A DNA stretch of 64,000 nt. Source: Pomacea canaliculata (lineage: Eukaryota; Mollusca; Gastropoda; Architaenioglossa; Ampullariidae). The stretch is taken from positions 32,992,327-33,056,326 of the forward strand of contig NC_037590.1 of the NCBI RefSeq assembly GCF_003073045.1, in the 5' to 3' direction. Of this stretch, positions 28,901 to 41,199 are shown piece after piece; position 1 is the stretch's first letter; the number at the start of each line of letters is the position of its first letter. Made by a program: the position numbers and the translations under genes. The notes beneath the pieces were generated by a model. It did not search any database. It had not been told where the DNA came from and saw only the letters and a list, made by a program, of their open reading frames with translations.

Positions 28901-31900
28901 ATTTTGTCAAAGACAGCCTCGCCACCATTTGTCAGGACAGTGATGTACACCTGAAAATAAATGACTAGTACAGTGTTTACATCCCCAACATATTCAATAA
29001 AAAAATCTTATAATCTCAATGCATTCCTTAGAGTTCTCTGATGGTTAAAAAGTCAAAATAAGAGCACAGTAACACTGTAAATGCAAAATTCAAAACTAAT
29101 AGCTATACACACAGGCCCTCTCAGATCTGCTGGAAGAACCTGCTCTCCACTGGCATGTGCTAGAAATCGCTTCTCTGCCTCTGCAACTGTTGCCTTATCA
29201 CCATAGCGGCCCATTCGAGTCAATACTATATCTCGAAGCATGGAAACGAGATGACCTGTAAAAAGACAGAACCCTGATCATCATAAAGGAATTAACAAAC
29301 ACACCAATGCTGATATGATGATGAGTCATTAATTATTCATAATACAACCATAAACTTCATTTCAATAAAATACCATTTTTGATGGTAAAAATGTCTGAGA
29401 AAACAAGGTGCTTGCCTTCACCCGGCTGGGAATCCCATCCTACAGAAGCTGCCACAGATGAGAATAGCTTAATTACATAAGCTTTGAACTGCGGATATAC
29501 GTCTGTGTATTGCAAGAGCTGTGCTACCGAAGACAGATTCATGGAGAGATCACTCCACACAGTGTAGTTGTCTTCATTGACAAAGGCCTCCGTCACTTTC
29601 AAAACATCAACTGCTGATGCTCTACCTGCTCGAGCCTAGGAACATGACAACACAAGTCTTTTCATTACACATCAAAGGGGTAAAATGTTTCTGTGCAAAC
29701 AATTATCAGTAATCTGCAAAGTTTCACAGCCTGCACCTGTTAAGCAAAAACCATCTTGGAAAAATATTGGTAATGTTTTTTTCTACCACATCCAATCTTG
29801 TCATTATTAAGTTTTATGAACAGCTGTTTTAAGAATATGCATAGAATGCCACAGTAATGTATTTTAAAGCTTTTATGTCATGAAAAATAGTATATTCAGA
29901 AGCCTGTGATCCATTTGTCTACAAATGACGCCCCCCCCCCCACCATCATTTATGCACACCTTCTAATACATCTTTACTGTCATCTAAATAAGCTTACAAG
30001 ATTGCAAACAGTTTTGCACACACATTAATTCCTGTATCTGAAAGTATTAAAGACATTATTACTAATAATAACTTTTTTTCCTGGAACTTTAAGCTGTTCT
30101 GTGGTTTTTCACTTTAAGCATATAACTATGCCACATTGTCTTGGCATTGCTACAAGCATGGTGTCATAACTGTTCTTTTCCACAACTATTTTAAGAGCTT
30201 GCTTTTTGTGTCAGATTTCAGACTGATATTTTCATCAAAAACATATAAACAATAAGGGAGAAAAAAATCTGAGGGATGTTCAACTATAACCCTAACAACA
30301 CAGCATACCAAAGCATATAAATCATTCTGTAGACCCAGGCGATCCTTAGGGGGCAGAGATTTGTCTCTAATCGCAGGAATCAACTGCTCCAGCATCTCAG
30401 CAGAATACTGCACTCTGTACACTCCAACAGTACCTGCATTCACCTGCACACACACACACATATTTCCAAGAAACTGGGGACACATGTGAAATAAACTAAG
30501 GACACCAGGAATTTTCTGACTTCTGCTTCTGAAAGTTGAATATCTTACAAAAGCTTTCCTTTTGTGCAGGAAGAGGCAAACAGTTTATACACATCACTGC
30601 TTACCCCTTCTCTCACATTCTTTCAAAAAAGTCTTTTTCACACTAAAATCCAAAAATTAGCGTACATTCCCAGTTCATCCTGATCTCGCACATACTACTA
30701 CCAGTAAGGTACAACAGCTGCTGTTCAAACACCTCAGTCATGCTCTAGGCTCTAGTCTAGAGTCATTAATAATAAGTCAACGAAACAACATTTTAAGCTA
30801 ATACATTCAATATACCTAACACTATTTTTTAAAATGCTATCCTTCAAACTTTCATAATGATAATCATCCTTTATTTGGATACACCTTTAAACATTTGCCT
30901 TTTATAACTAATTATTTTATTCACTGATTTATATGAAGATTATATCCTAGGAGGCATTCCTGTCAAATGATTAAGCATTCGTGGAGTGTGCAAAGGAAAT
31001 GCTGTTTAGGAAGGTTTTGCTATTACTGCTGCTAGAGTTGATGGGCCTAATGGGATACAGAAATGTTTATAGGACTTATTTTAGTTGAGTTATAAACCAT
31101 CTATGATGCACCCTAGACATAAGTACAAGAAAATATCTCAACAGATCACCACTATTGATCTGTAAACGATAATATTAAAAAAAAAAAAAAAACAACTTAA
31201 AGATTCATCTATCAACAGAGACTGTGGGGAACCAGTTTTCTATTCTAAAACAAGCACAAAAAGACATGGTAATGACGAAGTACCTGACATATGCTCTAAA
31301 TAGGGTGATACTAGCTTTGCAAGGTTTTCCATTTTTCTTACAGGTGTGAAATGCTCATGACAATCATCCTTATTGGAATTTATAACTCGGTCTAAGATTT
31401 GTTTCAACATTTACCTTAATCCACTCATCTGGACTTATGTCATCAAGTGTAATTGTGGAAGAAGAGCAGTCCAAAAGAATGGTTTTAACTGGAACATCGG
31501 GCTTGGAGGCAGTGGACACAGTGACAGGTAACAGCCAGAGGTAGCCTTCACCTGCACATAGTGACAAGATACTCAATGACGATTCCAAGGAGATTCTATA
31601 AAAAAAAAAGTGCACATATGTGTATTCATACCTGCTTGTTTGAAGGTACAAATAATCAGACATACCTGCCTGTTTGCCATCAGCACAGAATTTTTCTTGT
31701 TCTACTGTCAACGTTCGTGATCTGCCTTCCTGTTTCTGGCTGACCTGTTAAACAACAACAAAAATAAAGTAACCAAAAAGTCAAAATCCATGTACCAAGT
31801 AAAAACAACAGCAACAAAAACTACATAAAAAATGATCAGCTGATTTTCTAACAGTTGTTACAAGAATAAGGAAAGTAGAAAGAGGGACAGAATGATGATA

Positions 31901-34900
31901 ATGATTTAATTTATAGAGCGCTTTACCCCACCATCAAAGGTTAGCTCAAAGCGCTTGACCAAAATATATAAAGACACTGAGAGAATAGTAACAACACATG
32001 GACATACAAAACAGAACATGCAAACGTTATGTCTATAGAATGGCATGATGAAAGATATATATATAGTTTGAATCTGTGTAAAATAAATGTTCTCAGAAGA
32101 CAGGAAAGGAGAAAGTTGAAATATTGAATCATCCTAAATATCAATCTTCAAAATCGCAAAATCTCTCTCTCTCTTCCTTTCTCAGCTCCCTGCGGGCTGC
32201 ACATATTGTTGTAAGCATCTTGCCTTGAGGACAGGGAAGCCCATCTGTGATGTCCACGTACTCATCATGCTGCCCACAGGTTTTCCACTCGCCTCCTCAA
32301 GAGCTGCCCAGAGATCCTCTGTCTGTGTGTTACCAAACTTATGGCGGTTGAGGTAAAGATTCATACCTTTGCGGAAACTCTGTCATGAAGAGGAACATTT
32401 TTAAATGGGAAAAAAACCAATAAAACCTACATGCTTGATAAAGACAGAACTGGCATGTGTATACACAGAAACAGCTGATATGTTTATATACAGACAGAGC
32501 CAACATGATAATTTTATCTTCTATTCCCCATTTTAGACATTTATTTTGGCAAAAGGTTTTTGAACAGAAAATATTTACAGTTTATAAGTCTTAAAATTTA
32601 ACACTTCTAAGTTTAAAACAAACCAAAATTGCACAAAAACTGACAAATTTCATACACTAAATTGATTTTTTAAACCTTGTCATTTTTTGGTTAACCAAAT
32701 AGGTAACAAGAGTGAAAGTCACACTTAATACGGTAAATGACACTTCTGATGCAACAGAAATAATATATAAAATCCACAAAATATATCATTGCTAAGGATA
32801 CGAAGATAGTTGAAGGCTCAGTTTAACCTAGTTTCATACTCACACCATCTCCAATGTAGCTGTGCAACATGCGGATGACTGAAGCACCCTTGCTGTAGGA
32901 GATGGCATCAAAGATTTCATCTACCTCTGAGGGTCTGTTAACCTCCACCTATGTTACAGGATAATAATAATACCATGATAAATCCAAAACACATACTTAA
33001 TGGCATAAACTAAACTGCATAGCAATAATTAGAGTTACAGTGTTCATGATAAAATCAGATGTTGCAAATTCAGAGTGAACAGTACACAATAATGGATAGC
33101 ACAAGAGATGAAGGGAACATCAAAAGGTGATCAAGCATTATTGTACAGAGGGTACAATGGGAGTACAGAGTAGTCACTATTTAAATGGAGAGAGGGAGAA
33201 AAGTCTTCTTTCAAAACTAAAATTCTTGATTATACAGTTCTGACTGAAAACTGGAAATTTTCTGCTCAGAGTTATCCCACGCCAGCTAATTTTCATTGTT
33301 CTCACCTCAATAGGGTGGCTATTGTCCAGTGCATCCAACTCTAGAGCTCTGCCCATGTCAGTGTTGATGAACTGTGTCCACACGTCATATTCTGGAAAGC
33401 AGTGATCCACACAGAGGTACTCAATCCAGGAGGCAAAGCCCTCATTGAGCCACAAGTGAGTCCACCACTCCTGTTAAGACAAACTTTCATACAATTCTAT
33501 ACAAGAATGAAGCTTACATGTTTATCCCAGAGGTCTTGAGAAGTATAAGTCAAATTCAATAAACCATTGCTGAAAATTGTTCCTTACAGTCAAGGTAAAC
33601 TGAAATGGTGTCAGTAAAACTGCGGTTCCAAAAGAGATTTTCCAACTAGCATGTCTTTCACAAAGCAACTATAAATAAATACTACCTCACACTCATAAGA
33701 AAGGTTTTTGGCTATGGTTTCTCGCAGCCAAGGTATATGATATCGCCCTCCCAATTCACTAAGCACTGAAAAATTAATTTATATCAGATCTATTACTCTG
33801 GTCTCTTGTACTAATTTTTTTGGCCTACATCTGAATATGTTATCAAACACTGATGCAGCACATAAATCACTGCGCCAGATGGTCTACTCACCATGGTTAC
33901 AAGGTTTCCAAACCACTGATGTGCCAACTCGTGGCCAACCACTAAAGCTACCCACTGCCTAACACGAGCTGAAGTATTCTGCGGGTCCACAAGAAGGGCT
34001 GTTTCTCGGTAGGTTACCAGACCCCAGTTTTCCATTGCACCTTTAGATCATAGTATAATTTATAGCTTGTGAAGAAATTTTTAATTTCAAAGAAGATATT
34101 TGTAAATTTAAAAATCAATAGCAAAGAAACATAATTCTTTTGTGTACAATTTAAAGCAGTGACCAATAGTTCTGTTCAATATAAAGTATTTTCTCAAGAA
34201 CAGTGATAAAGCAAAACTATTTAATGATTTCTTCTGTTTGTAATGTAGAAATATATATGAAACATATTTAAAAATAAGTGTTTCTGACAGCACCATAAAA
34301 AAGATCACCTCTTCTAAATGTTGCCCCAGGTATTGCACCATACATTTTAAAGCAAGTTTATAAAACTAGGCCATGCGAATGAAAGCAAAAACCTTTTTGT
34401 ATAAAACATAACAGGTAAATCAGCTTTAAGAAGACTCAAGCTTTGAACAGATTTGTTTATGAAAATATTACAAAAAACATGCCTGCAGAAAAGTCTGCTA
34501 CAGCAATGAGATCAATCTTTGGCAAGGGATAGGCTATGCCAAAGTAGTCTTTGTAGAAAGGAAGAGTTTTCTGTGCGACCTGAAACAAAAAAGGGGGAAA
34601 AACACTGAACGTAGTCAGAGACAAAAATACCGCCCACTACTTTTTAAAATAGATATTTCAGATATATATATATCAAGGTCTGTTTCCTGAGAACTCAATG
34701 AAGAGAAACATGCTCACAACTATCAAGCACATAGGTGGTGAATCTCAACAATACCCCAAAATTTGCAGATTATACCTCCAAAAGCGGAAAGAGCTGCCTT
34801 ATCTTAAAAACCAAGTCTCAAAATCTACCTACAATGATTTCACAAATTCTGTGTAAGCCAGCTTCTGTAACCTTCAAGGGTATTATTCAAGCAGATAAAC

Positions 34901-37900
34901 GAGTTTTGGTCCATGATCAGTTGACTCAAAATAAATATATTGGAATTTTTAGTGTTTTATTTGGTTTCTATTTAAAACATATAAATTTTGTTTTTGCACA
35001 CTCATCCCTTTGGAAAACACTTTGCACATTGCATAAAAAAATATGTACAAAATATTTTTATTTTACACAGATTGGAAGTGTACTACATGGGTTAAGTGGC
35101 TATAAACAAACTTTACCTCAAGAGCAAACTGTCCTTGTTCTTTCTTGCCTTTAGGAGTGTAAACACGGATAAGCACATTGTCAGAATCCCTGTCTTCCAC
35201 ATAGTCAAACTCACCCACCACAAAAGCTAGAAGATATGTTGACATGATAGGAGTACGTTCAAAACTAACAACCTTCATTGTATTGTTGGACTCAAGAGGA
35301 CTTTCTGATTTCACAGGCTGAAAGCACAAAATGAGTAAAGATGATCTAGAGTTAAAATCTTTACATGATTAAATACTACGTACATGTGTATATTTTGTAA
35401 AGTGTATTCCAGTTTATCAGCTATTTAAAACCACTTCACACCCCTTGCTATGAGCAGACAGTGCACTTCCACTTTCTCTCTTTTAATCCCATTTGCTTCT
35501 TTGTTTACTTATGCTTTTTCCAATGTCAGCCATATTCATACTTGCCATGTTAGAAAGTACGACTCTGTCTTGGGGAGCAACCATTGTGACATCAAATGTT
35601 GCTTTGACAGCTGGTTCATCCCAGCATGGAAATGCTCGCCGGGCATCTGTTGGCTGCAAAATCAGGGCCAAAATTTGCTTTTTTAATTAAAAAAGTGAAG
35701 GGACAAATCAATAAATCATAACACATCAAGGAATTAATCAAAATTTATAAAAAATATTTTTACTTCAAGTTTGTAATAACAAAGACCCTTGCAAAATGGC
35801 CAGATAAACAGATAGGATAAAATTGGCCCTAGGTTGGGCAAAGGCCCGAAGGGCACAGCTAATTAATACATAAAAGTAGAAACATTAAAAACTGCACCTC
35901 AAACTGTGTAACAGCTGCATAGCGCTCCTCTCCACTAGGTGTGGTGTACTTGCTTCGGTAGAAGCCCTTCATCTTGTCATTAAGCTCACCAGTGAAGCTC
36001 AGTCGAAGCACACCAGTTCCTACCTGAACATATTGGTTGAGGAAGTGTTAATAATACTGACCGGTCAAAATTAAAATATGGGCTTGAGACAAGCTAAAAT
36101 TTATGGTTTTCTCCCTTTACTCAAAGGAACCCTCTCTTATAGTGGAATTAATAGCTGAGATACACGAAAAGAGATGTCACTAAGGCATTTATTATCTTGA
36201 TAGATTTAGTTTTTGTCTCACCCTAGATCACCTTTTGTTTAGAAAAGAAAAGGAAATATGAACTTTGAAGTAAATTCTCTTTCTTCAAGACTTACCAAAT
36301 GACATAACCATTGGATTACACAAAGACAGAAATTCTTAGCGTAAAATACTCAGACATCTTTTCTCATTACTATTTTACTAAAGTATGCAAAGTGGAAAGC
36401 TAAACATTAATGCAAGAAAGATCCGCTTCTCAAGCAAAGACATCCAATAAAAAATGTTTGACTCTTCCTGTAGAAAATCTCTATGTCATTTTCAACAAGC
36501 ATTGCTACTTAAACAAGTGTTTTAGAGCATCTACATTGCATTAAACATTGTGTAACATTCATGCTAAGAAGAAAATAATTAGAACCATATCTCCTGTTTC
36601 TTACCTCCAAATCTGATGGGAATGTAATAGTAACATTTTCTTCATCTTTGTCATAGGATAGTTCACCCTTCACTTTGGATGTGCCTGTTTGAACAAAAAT
36701 GATTAGATGTTGCTGTTTAATATGTGTCAGAGGAAAGACTATAATATGGCAAGCATAAAAAAAATATTATGAGTCATCATTAATATATGTGGATTATATA
36801 ATATATATAATAAATGTGTAACTTGAATGTAATTAATGTATGCCATATAACAGAAAAAAATGGACAAACAATTTAAGAAACCATAAGTCTAGAAATATTT
36901 GTATATTCATAATTTAGTTGTATAATAAGCAAAAGCCACAACTCCAATTTTAACTATATTTACCTTGAAAAGTTGCCTCTTTGATGTCTATGTCCACACA
37001 ATTCAGTCGAATAAATTTCACAGAACTTTTGACCTGAAAATAAGATACAACTATACACCATGCAAAATGGCTTTGAGCACAAATGAGGTACTGCCAGTCA
37101 TTACTATTTACAAAAATGGTAGAGCAGGAGTAAACCATGGCATCATGAGGCTTGCTTTGTACAATCGCTGTAAAGTGTTCCCACAACATATTAACCTTAC
37201 CCTAAATAATTCCTCCAAATCTCAAATGCCTATCGGATTGGATTGCTTGTGTAACATTGTTATGTTAATCATTAATGTTCCACACATAGAGGAGAAAACT
37301 ATACCATTTCTGTAAATATTGCAGTAACATATCCTTACAAATTGTTTGAATTGAGATTGTGCCATTGGTAATTTTGTTTAAAAATGTAAAAAACTGATTT
37401 GTGTACATGTGTATATAGCTGCACTTGATCTGTCACAATCAATCGCTTCAATGACTACCAAATTGAAATTCCCACTCCTAACCCGTTATTATTACTCTGC
37501 CCGTCTTAGCTTTTAATTTAGTTTCCAATTTTAAAACCAACTGTATGAAAAACTGTATGAAGAACTTTATGTAGAAGACAAAGTGTACCACATTTTGAAC
37601 TAGGTGGTTTTAAAAATGAAATGAAATTTATTTCAATTTATTTGTTTAAATTTGTTGCTGGCTGCAATTTCTTGGGGCTTGAGCCTGCGATACCCATGGG
37701 TCCCCCCTTACCCCCCAAAAAAGTGCTGAAAATAAGCACAAAACTTTTATTAAGTCCATAGTCCGTAGTCCCAAAGCAAAAGAAGTGTGGAAGAACTCTG
37801 TGAGTTTTCTCAAAAATGACTCGAACAAATGGAAAACAATAAACAATTTGAAGCACATGACCAACATTACAAACAGGGGAAATAATTACCTCGACTTCTA

Positions 37901-38222
37901 CTTCTTCCGATCCCACAAAAGTGAACTTTTCGATATCGGGTTGAAGTCGAATGTTGTAATTTTTGGGAACAACATCCTTCGGTAGACGTTCAAATTTCTT
38001 TTCAGGCATTTCGTAAGAGTTTACAACAACTTGTATGCAACGCACGAACTGAAAACTAGGTCCTCGGCAACGTTTGAGCGCTCTGCTAGTGATCCCTGAG
38101 GAATGACAAAGCAGACAGCTTGTTGGTCTCGTGAGGTGGGATCTCAATTTACTTTCTAGTAATCCGCGGTGTTTCAGCTTATGCGTCACGATCTGCCTAA
38201 CAGCTGCTGAAATAATAGACAT
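25839..38222 (-). CDS. NPEPPS: Puromycin-sensitive aminopeptidase (M1 metalloprotease), complete 21-exon gene
   Basis: This gene encodes a zinc aminopeptidase that removes N-terminal residues from peptides, in other animals mainly in the cytosol. Exons in gene order: 37890-38222, 36964-37033, 36605-36684, 35898-36023, 35546-35653, 35117-35317, 34483-34579, 33892-34040, 33306-33470, 32844-32948, 32224-32379, 31666-31744, 31415-31551, 30309-30443, 29374-29635, 29113-29255, 28894-28950, 28212-28319, 26750-26902, 26151-26198, 25839-25973. Lengths sum to 2847 nt, exactly 949 codons with the stop, and every junction keeps frame. The 948-aa product is close to the 919 aa of human NPEPPS. Seen: GAMENWG at residues 339-345, HELAH at 375-379, third zinc ligand E398 in NEGFAS (18 residues after HEXXH) and the expected catalytic Tyr461 in [10 protein letters not shown]. 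The C-terminal ERAP1-like helical domain is complete. Introns after exons 5, 7 and 11 start with GC; the others are GT-AG. No coding damage is visible, so it looks functional. Confidence 0.97.
27030..27860. repeat. Repeat cluster in NPEPPS intron 19 (TTCAAGGGAAGTA motif, TATA-like site)
   Basis: A motif reading TTCAAGGGAAGTARCTAA occurs at about 27732-27750 and 27824-27842, and in inverted form at about 27066-27084. A TATAAAAGG sequence lies near 27097-27105. The inverted arrangement about 0.7 kb apart suggests a small non-autonomous transposon or its remains. I could not define exact ends or a target duplication. Confidence 0.35.
31896..31955. repeat. Short AGCGCTTT...AAAGCGCT dispersed repeat (intron 12... 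11 of NPEPPS)
   Basis: The sequence TTTATAGAGCGCTTT followed about 20 nt later by GCTCAAAGCGCTT forms an imperfect hairpin. The same arrangement, more decayed, is at about 22128-22180. Such TTTATATAGCGC...CAAAGCGCTT units are common as tails of SINE or LINE repeats in marine invertebrates and fish. It lies in the intron between exons 11 and 12. Family assignment is not possible by eye. Confidence 0.4.
32844..32948 (-). CDS. NPEPPS: NPEPPS exon 10: catalytic tyrosine exon
   Basis: The 35-codon exon includes [16 protein letters not shown]. The Tyr in this motif stabilises the transition state in M1 aminopeptidases. It ends GDG before a GTGAGT donor. The flanking introns contain only AT-rich sequence. 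Confidence 0.94.
33306..33470 (-). CDS. NPEPPS: NPEPPS exon 9: third zinc ligand
   Basis: The 55-codon exon begins [15 protein letters not shown]. The Glu of NEGFAS is the third zinc ligand of M1 peptidases. It also has [15 protein letters not shown] and ends [10 protein letters not shown], both nearly identical in the human protein. Both splice sites are canonical and in phase 0. Confidence 0.95.
33892..34040 (-). CDS. NPEPPS: NPEPPS exon 8: GAMEN and HEXXH active-site exon
   Basis: This exon carries the exopeptidase motif GAMENWG at its start and the zinc-binding [10 protein letters not shown] near its end. The two zinc-binding His and the catalytic Glu376 are intact. It begins in phase 1, completing a Gly codon from exon 7, and ends in phase 0 before [11 protein letters not shown] of exon 9. 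Confidence 0.96.
37890..38222 (-). CDS. NPEPPS: NPEPPS exon 1 with N-terminal presequence
   Basis: The exon encodes 111 residues. The first Met (38220-38222) gives 71 residues rich in Arg, Lys, Ser and His before a second Met (codon 38007-38009) that opens [10 protein letters not shown], which matches the MPEKRPFERLP start of the human core protein. Human NPEPPS also has an upstream extension before that Met. The extension here looks like a possible mitochondrial presequence, being basic with a single Glu (residue 23) in its first 70 residues. Which Met is used cannot be decided from sequence. The exon ends at a GT donor just below 37890. Confidence 0.85.
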
Positions 38223-38494
38223 AGGAAGTAACTTAATTCTTTTGGCCTAAAATAAACTCTTGGCGATCGTTGTAGTGCTTTTCAGCCAATGACAGCCGTA
38301 GATTGCATGAAGCCGCGTGTCTTTCCTAACGTCTAGGGTTAAGGAAGGGAGCTAAGCAAATCGAACGCTCTGTTAGCCTCCCGTTTGTCGATGCAAACCA
38401 ACCGAAAATCTATGTCCTGAAAATTGTTAAGTGTTTTCTTTAAAAGTAAAGTTTGAATAAGTTATATACTTTGAGTATGTACAATAAAAATTCT
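38223..38494 (-). promoter_or_regulatory. Upstream region of NPEPPS copy 1 (candidate promoter)
   Basis: These 270 bases lie between the first Met and the start of spacer R1. They contain a CCAAT-type box at about 38284-38291 (AGCCAATG on the plus strand), roughly 65 bp upstream of the Met codon, and no TATA box near it. This fits a TATA-less housekeeping promoter, but no start site can be shown. Confidence 0.35.
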
Positions 38495-40385
38495 TTATGT
38501 CCATGCTAACATATTAAAAAGCTGCCACCATTTACATCCCTGCCGATATTTTCTGAGATCTGTTGCATTATGGTATAGGGTGACACAAGCTACTTTATTT
38601 CACAAAGTCCTGAAAGCTGCATTCTCCAGCAGCATAAAGAATGAAAGTATTCAGGGTTATTCTGTCATTCCCCATTTCTCCTTCACACACAGAGATAAAG
38701 CATCATCATCATGGAATTATATCCTGACACCAAGGACCTATATAGGTTCATGCTGATACCGTTCTAAGCAAATAAAACTTTGTACAGTGATAGCAGTAAA
38801 TGTATCCTGAGAGTAAGTAGCAAAGTAAAACATCGCTCCTGGTCCAGAATAAGATCAAATGAGTATTTTTATATGCTTTTGTTATAATTAGCCTGCCATT
38901 TCATAAATTTAGTAGCGAGCTGCTTCCCATATACTAACACTACTGAAAATCTAGAGTTGTTTCCCTTTTACACTTTACGCCATCGCAAGGCAAAATATCC
39001 TTGCAAAAAGTAATTCTCACATAAAGGTATAAAGATTAATGTAAATAAAACTACGAAAAAAGTACAAAGAATAACAGCCGCAGTTAGGAAATAAAATGCT
39101 GTTACAGATATGCAGAAATTTTAAAGTAAATAGTATTTAAATGTTATGTTGTGTTACTAAACCTGAATATTATGTAAAGCTAAATGCAACTGTTTCCGTG
39201 TTTCAATTGGTTAACTTTTGTAGCTGGTCCATGTAGAAATGGATGGCGATAACTCTGCACCAGTCCTGTTTTGGCAGCTCTCTTAGACACGTCGCCAACG
39301 CGTAGTCACACTAGTGAGAAATTTAAAACTTGTTCTTATCAGCGTAATATCTGATACGTCCCCCAATTAGGGACTTCGATATTACACTGATTTAGAGAAC
39401 ATGACGGAGGGTTAGGGACTTGCTCCACCTCTGCCAAGGGTCGGCCTGGTGATGTAGTACCTCCATGACTGACCCACTCCCCTCCAGGGGAGAAAAACTA
39501 ATGAATGTCAGAGTTGAGAGTTAATCACGTTATTACTTCTGATTACCTAAGAAACACATTCCTTCCTAGTCAATAGACGTCACCCAATCGAAAGCATTTA
39601 GAGGTTGAAGTGGGCGACCTGACATCCTCCAACTGACTCCATCGACTTTGCTTTAATTTAAGCGCCAATAAAACACAGGTGAGGGCATATTTGGGCGTGC
39701 ACATCAATAGTGACCACAGTTGGGTTATATCGGTTGACTTGGCATCCCACCAAAGAGTCCTGGGGTATGTGGAGGGAGGGCGTCAGCTGGGTAAGTAAAA
39801 GATATGGCGTGATAACATTAAAGAGGGGACAGGCTGTCAGAAGGGAGGATTTACTTTCAAACCAGTCTTAAACTATCAAGACACACTTCTGTCTATATTT
39901 TTTACTTTCCTGGTGTTTTATATATTTGTTCACTTTATTTTTTCTTCTTTTGTTTTTTTCTGCGCAATGAGCATTCTTCGGAATGGATACCTGCGCATTA
40001 CAAATCGACTTATTATTATTATTAAAGCAGACATAGGTCTCCCTATGCAGGCATGCTAGATGTTATCATGTTTTGCAGCTGTTAAATCTAGAAGCACATT
40101 TATTTCTGCATTTCAGCCCTTATTTTTGTAGTCTTAAAACACTCATCCATGATGTTGAGCAGAAAAATCTGTGCCCAAGACATTTTTCAACATGGCAGCA
40201 ATTGAGGAAAGAGAGATATGTAATGAGATACAATCACTTACATCACAATTATGAAGAAACTTCACCACATTCCAGCATATCACAGTCTTTATTGATATGA
40301 AAATGTAAAACAAAAGTGGACTTGAATAGACTAGATAAAGGCCATGAATATTTGTATGTTATAATTGTAAAAAAAAAGAAAAGGA
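38495..40385 (+). repeat. Spacer repeat R1 (NPEPPS intergenic spacer with U2-like relic)
   Basis: This segment is nearly identical to parts of R2, R3 and R4. It begins TGTCCATGCTAACA, runs through a variable window (39206-39330), a U2-like block (39331-39477) and a tail that includes CAGTCTTTATTGATATG (about 40286). In R4 that tail motif lies in the 3' flank of a neighbouring NPEPPS copy and gives a minus-strand AATAAA. R1 sits directly upstream of NPEPPS copy 1, so it looks like the spacer between tandem NPEPPS genes. It ends by fusion to a LINE tail. Confidence 0.8.
39331..39477 (+). pseudogene. U2 snRNA 3' part-like sequence in R1
   Basis: It begins TGTTCTTATCAG and continues TAATATCTGATACGTCC, matching U2 from about nt 41. 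It keeps a stem IIb-like GTCCC...GGGAC, CTTGCTCC, CCTGGTGATG and AGTACCTCC (stem-loops III and IV). The Sm site AUUUUUGG reads ATTTAGAG. The first 40 nt of U2, including most of the branch-site recognition part, are absent. It cannot be a normal U2 gene. The missing Sm site is shared by all copies. Confidence 0.85.
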
Positions 40386-40750
40386 GAAAGCACGCCTCCA
40401 CAGACTCATTGTATCACCACCCCAGATAGCAGACGCCTTCACCTCGAGAGTCAACGCAAGATTGAAGAAGGACAAAGACACTTTGCAAGAAGAGCACTAC
40501 CTCGATCTGTGGGGTAAGCTAATGTGAAAGCAACAGTGCGAGAGGGGGAAATCCTCCTCTCCGCACCCCCCCCCACCCCCCACGCAACTCGAAAGAAGAA
40601 TATGTGAAAGCAACGAATGAACAAAGACTTTTCGTCTCCCAGTTTCTGAATATGTGAAAGGAACTTTGTTATTGACACTTATACATACTTGTAAATATTT
40701 TGTTTACCCTTGTTTTTAATGTTTGAATAAACAAACATGGAAAAAAAAAA
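40386..40750 (+). mobile_element. LINE 3' tail fragment (copy 3)
   Basis: Near-identical to 50,434-50,791: the last 40 or so codons of ORF2 ending YLDLWGKLM, the 3' UTR with GAATATGTGAAAG repeats, and a poly(A) tail (40740-40751). Its right flank is the same aminopeptidase exon sequence as at 50,792, so this is part of a later segmental duplication and not a separate insertion. Confidence 0.85.
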
Positions 40751-40808
40751 ATCCCAGGGAATGGATGATACGAGTTTTCTCTTCTGAAGAATCTGCAGTT
40801 CTGTAGAG
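40751..40808 (-). pseudogene. NPEPPS paralog 2, first half of exon-18-like (duplicate copy)
   Basis: On the minus strand, after an AG acceptor, it reads LYRTADSSEEKTRIIHSLG, homologous to [19 protein letters not shown] of exon 18 in copy 1. It duplicates 50,792-50,849. It includes the ATCCCAGGGA target duplication at 40751-40760. Confidence 0.8.
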
Positions 40809-41199
40809 CTAAATATGCAAGAATCATTATGAACATCATTTTAGTCATTAATAACATTGCTCATCACTGTCATCATCATAATCACTACCACAGCAATGAT
40901 CGTCCAAATTAAAATTCATATATTAAGTTTTGCTCCTGGCATATAATACTGTCTTCTATTGCTCTTAATTATAACTTTTTAAAATCATTACAGACTAAAA
41001 GTAGACACCAAAATCTTATTTTAGCTAAAGAAAATTTAAGGCTAGAAATCTTTCTGTGAGTTTGAGAGCTGTATTTACCTTCAACATACATGTACTTTCA
41101 AGCGTTTCTTTATTTCAATGGTTCAGCACAGTTATGTATACCTGTTACAAGAAAATTTCTTGAAGTTTGTAAAACAATAAAATGAAAAAGATGAATAAG

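Noticed and set aside
32182-32223. Extension of NPEPPS exon 11 beyond the GC donor
   Set aside because: The extra residues do not match other NPEPPS proteins and run to a stop; the next exon joins in frame only from the GC donor.
39331-39477. A functional U2 snRNA gene
   Set aside because: The first 40 nt are missing, the Sm site is destroyed and no shared upstream promoter element is visible because the preceding window varies among copies.
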